NCBI GenBank assembly: GCA_002779825.1
Contig: PEVN01000209.1
Span: forward strand, 1 to 43,964
Source: Armatimonadetes bacterium CG06_land_8_20_14_3_00_66_21
Lineage (GTDB): Bacteria; Armatimonadota; Abditibacteriia; CG2-30-66-41
Reading direction: 5' to 3'
DNA: 43,964 nt
Shown here: one piece after another, positions 42,268 to 43,964 of the stretch
Layout: each line of letters starts with the position of its first letter
How positions within the stretch are numbered: position 1 is the first letter of the stretch
The notes under the pieces: generated by a model
Seen by the model: only the letters and a program-made list of their open reading frames with translations
What the model was told of the DNA's origin: nothing
Databases searched by the model: none
Program-made: the position numbers and the translations under genes

Positions 42268-43964
42268 TCATTTGGTCCTTTCAGGACCAAGGCTCGGTTG
42301 GGGCGGCGCGGATGCATCCTCGGCTGGATCCCAACCGTCGAGCCATGCCGGAACCGGTCGCTCGGACAGGTTGTAGACGTTCTTGAGGTGCATTTTGAAG
42401 AGCGCGACGTGCTCGGCCTGCCGGCCGGGGGGTGGGGCGTTGTCGTCGCCGAGCCAGCGGAAGGTGCCGGCTTCTTCGGCTGCCATGAGGGACTGGAAGG
42501 CAAGGAGGAAGCGGGCGGCGGCGTTGGGGAGGGCGTCGAGTTCGGCGCCGATGCGGCGCACGAGGTCCCAGGCGTCGTTTTCGCCGCGCTCGCCGATCCA
42601 GCGGCCGAGGTCGGCGCCGGGCTCGGAGCCGGGTTCGTCTTCCAGACTGGAGCAGCGGAGGTGCTTGAGGAGCGGCAAGGCGTGAACGGGATGCCGCGCG
42701 AGCTGCTTGTTCTCGGTGCCGGTCAGGTATTCGTGGAAGGTGGTTGTCGAGAGGTCGGTGCTGGCTGACAACTCGGCGAACAAGGCCCGAAGGAAGTCGA
42801 TTCCGTTTCGCCGGTACGAGGTCCAGGGGTGGTCGCCGTCCACCACGACGGTGACGACTTCGTCCTCGAACAAGTCCGGCTCCTCGAAGCGCGCCGCGCG
42901 CAGCACCATGGACACTGCCGCTCGGGCGGCGGCGGGGTAGTCGGGGTCGTGGGCGTAGAGCTGTTCGAGTTGGTCGGAGAGCCAGGACTCCCGGGGGAAG
43001 ACCGCCAGCTCCCGCCGACCCAAGGGCGCCCGCCAGGGATGGGTGAACAGCAAGAGGTCCGACAGGTCGGCTGCCGTGTCGCCCGGCTGCAGCGCCGACT
43101 TGGCCACAACCGTCCACTCGAACCCCGCGTCCTCCAGCAGGTCCACCACGCCCTCGCACAAGGCTCCTTCGGGCGGCCACAAGCCGGCGGGGCGGTGCCC
43201 GAAGACCTCTTCGTGGAACGCCGCGGCCTGCTCAATCTGCGCGCGGACATCGGCGGGGCGCCGGAAGCGCTCAGGCAGCGTCGCGCCGGCTCGATCCAGC
43301 ACTGCGGTGGTGCTGTCCCACAAGAGCGGGAGGATGGGCGCGTAGAACGGCCCCGTGGCCAGCTCTAGTTGCCCCCGGTCCGCCAGCGCTTTGTGGAGTG
43401 GAAGCACGTTTCGGACCAGCGCCGTGTGTGCCGACAGCACCGTCTCTACGTCTTCGTGCGAGAAGCCCCTGTCCTGCGCCACCAGTGCGCGCAAATCGAG
43501 CCACGTGCCGTCGGGAAGCTGCGTGCGCCGCTCCCGCAGTACCGGATGGACCCAAACGAGGTTGAACCAGACTTGCAAGTCGGTGAGTTCCTGCTCGCCG
43601 AAGCTGTCACCCGCAAGCCGGCTCGTGTACAGCTCCAGGTAGCGGTCGGAGGCCAGGAGCTGTTGGTCGAAGCTGGCCCGGAAGAACCGCGCAATCACCG
43701 CCTGGCGCTGTTCGGCGCTCAACGAGGCCGCGGGGATCGAGGAAAGCTCGAAGTCCACGTCCGTCGCGCCGTTGTCCGCGTAGTCCCGGAGTTGCCAGAC
43801 AAGCGAAGGCATCATGGTGACTGTGGCGCGGACCCGCGGATGCTCGCCGAGGAGGGCGGCCATCTGGTAGTAGTCCTTGGCGGCATAGAACCGGACCCAG
43901 GGGTCGCGGTACGCGCCGAGCGGGCTCGTCTGGCGGAGGTCGCGGAGGAGCGGTTGGTGCTGGT
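42268..43964 (-). CDS. GH57 family glycoside hydrolase (5' end outside window)
   Basis: 564 visible codons; the frame runs off the right edge and lacks only about 10-15 N-terminal residues. GH57 motifs are present: HQPLLRD near the edge, PWVRFYAAKDYYQMAALL, VTMMPSLVWQL, GLWPPEGALCEGVVDLLEDAGFEW, VVVDGDHPWTSY and the GDDN ... HLKNVYNL end. The family includes alpha-amylase, branching enzyme, amylopullulanase and alpha-galactosidase. The WPPEGALCEG motif carries the expected E nucleophile region; DGDHPW replaces the usual DGExxW, so activity is not assured. It ends with TGA 42270-42268, followed in frame by the FN3 remnant. Confidence 0.85.
   Translation of the reverse strand, partial: QHQPLLRDLRQTSPLGAYRDPWVRFYAAKDYYQMAALLGEHPRVRATVTMMPSLVWQLRDYADNGATDVDFELSSIPAASLSAEQRQAVIARFFRASFDQQLLASDRYLELYTSRLAGDSFGEQELTDLQVWFNLVWVHPVLRERRTQLPDGTWLDLRALVAQDRGFSHEDVETVLSAHTALVRNVLPLHKALADRGQLELATGPFYAPILPLLWDSTTAVLDRAGATLPERFRRPADVRAQIEQAAAFHEEVFGHRPAGLWPPEGALCEGVVDLLEDAGFEWTVVAKSALQPGDTAADLSDLLLFTHPWRAPLGRRELAVFPRESWLSDQLEQLYAHDPDYPAAARAAVSMVLRAARFEEPDLFEDEVVTVVVDGDHPWTSYRRNGIDFLRALFAELSASTDLSTTTFHEYLTGTENKQLARHPVHALPLLKHLRCSSLEDEPGSEPGADLGRWIGERGENDAWDLVRRIGAELDALPNAAARFLLAFQSLMAAEEAGTFRWLGDDNAPPPGRQAEHVALFKMHLKNVYNLSERPVPAWLDGWDPAEDASAPPQPSLGPERTK

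Overview
The window is about 44 kb of GC-rich bacterial chromosome carrying roughly 38 protein genes and no rRNA, tRNA, CRISPR array or recognisable transposase. Two secreted pseudopilin-like proteins combine an FTLIELL(I/V)VIAIIAILA leader, an A(R/K)AREKAR-type motif and a C-terminal H-X9-DG motif. That combination is typical of Armatimonadota. LptF/LptD-type lipopolysaccharide export genes point to a diderm cell. An uncultivated Armatimonadota-like bacterium is my best guess; this is inference from gene style, not from a marker gene.

Layout. 0.2-2.4 kb: a ferredoxin/ASKHA activator of corrinoid proteins (RACo type) divergent from a receiver-only response regulator. 2.9-5.3 kb, minus strand: a translin-family protein, a pseudopilin and an Eis-like GNAT paralogue that has lost its acetyl-CoA-binding segment. 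5.6-7.1 kb: a NagD-like HAD phosphatase and a second pseudopilin. 7.2-10.3 kb, minus: operon nadD - LCP (LytR) - rsfS - TPR/membrane protein. 10.6-19.0 kb, plus: lptF - lptD - TPR protein - beta-propeller - larA - response regulator, then a BtpA-family TIM barrel overlapping a MazG-like gene. 19.2-20.3 kb, minus: an orphan Flp pilin with a strong promoter, and a two-cupin protein. 20.5-27.2 kb, minus: a probable operon of an EndoQ homologue, a glycoside-hydrolase-like protein and a single open frame joining a complete TatD nuclease to a complete MutS2. 28.1-29.2 kb: gap (GAPDH) with a clear terminator and a large palindrome. 29.4-35.6 kb: a polysaccharide-flavoured cluster (GH50-like agarase, lipoprotein, uroporphyrinogen-decarboxylase-family protein, GHL10/DUF187 protein). 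35.6-39.9 kb: ankyrin protein, a third receiver-only regulator, a SPOR protein and a full-length Eis-like GNAT. 40-42.3 kb: a RelE/Phd-type toxin-antitoxin pair, zinc-ribbon and small hypothetical genes, interspersed repeats, a 21-nt tandem repeat and a decayed fibronectin-III gene. The right edge cuts a GH57 glycoside hydrolase.

How it fits together. Most of the window is housekeeping: NAD synthesis, ribosome silencing, envelope assembly, glycolysis. Around it lie DNA-maintenance genes (EndoQ, TatD-MutS2, MazG-like), polysaccharide degradation genes and small accessory modules. The most unusual items are the TatD-MutS2 fusion beside EndoQ, the internally deleted GNAT that can be compared with an intact paralogue in the same window, and several repeat or palindrome elements. 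Promoters and terminators were called by eye from -35/-10 and stem-loop patterns.
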